Assembly: GCA_021781255.1 (NCBI GenBank)
Contig: JAJXXG010000221.1
Coordinates: 1-5,143 of the forward strand
Reading direction: 5' to 3'
Origin: Acidobacteriota bacterium
GTDB lineage: Bacteria; Acidobacteriota; Terriglobia; Terriglobales; Acidobacteriaceae
DNA: 5,143 nt
Shown here: positions 5,053 through 5,143 of the stretch, piece by piece
Layout: each line of letters starts with the position of its first letter
Position numbering within the stretch: position 1 is the first letter of the stretch
Notes under the pieces: model-generated
What the model was told of the DNA's origin: nothing
Seen by the model: the letters and a program-made list of their open reading frames with translations, nothing else
The model's database searches: none
Position numbers and translations under genes: made by a program

Positions 5053-5143
5053 GATTGTTTGTCCTGCCGAATCTACCACAAACGAGGATACGCCCATTTC
5101 CGGAGCAAGCCACCGGTACTGTGCGGTTTGCGGCACTTCGCTG

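Overview
The window comes from a GC-rich bacterial chromosome. Sampled 60-base lines in the flanking genes run about 75-80% G+C. The gene content is a DUF4197 relic, UspA, a site-2 protease with CBS domains, and a VIT-family metal transporter. This would fit a soil-type Acidobacteriota or a proteobacterium, but no marker gene fixes the taxon, so that is only an inference.

Layout, left to right. (1) Bases 1-406 hold the C-terminal part of a DUF4197 protein. Its family-like reading frame continues upstream but is cut by an in-frame TAA at 17-19, so the gene looks broken. (2) Bases 500-2129 carry two co-directional genes, a single-domain universal stress protein with an intact ATP motif and a membrane-embedded M50 zinc protease with a C-terminal CBS pair. 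Two GC-rich hairpins follow directly. (3) From about 2220 to 4320 the composition drops to roughly 40-47% G+C in sampled lines. This island carries an unusual non-coding block (2263-2508) packed with palindromes, then an AbiEi-like antitoxin/regulator on + and an AbiEii-like nucleotidyltransferase toxin on -. The two genes converge and overlap tail to tail by 27 bp. (4) Bases 4344-5039 on - encode a VIT1/CCC1-family iron/manganese transporter, again GC-rich. The toxin gene starts 39 bp downstream of its stop.

How the parts may work together. The island looks like a horizontally acquired type IV (AbiE) toxin-antitoxin module lodged between two housekeeping genes. In the canonical AbiE operon, antitoxin and toxin are consecutive co-transcribed genes, and AbiEi represses the operon by binding inverted repeats in its promoter. 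Here the repeats lie only in front of the antitoxin. The toxin is on the opposite strand and probably depends on read-through from the VIT gene or on an unrecognised promoter. The palindrome block has two perfect palindromes of 26 and 30 bp sharing the core GGTATATATACC with centres 105 bp apart, a smaller hairpin centred exactly midway, an overlapping 18-bp palindrome, and a third partial core over the antitoxin's likely -35. It is the most unusual element in the window.
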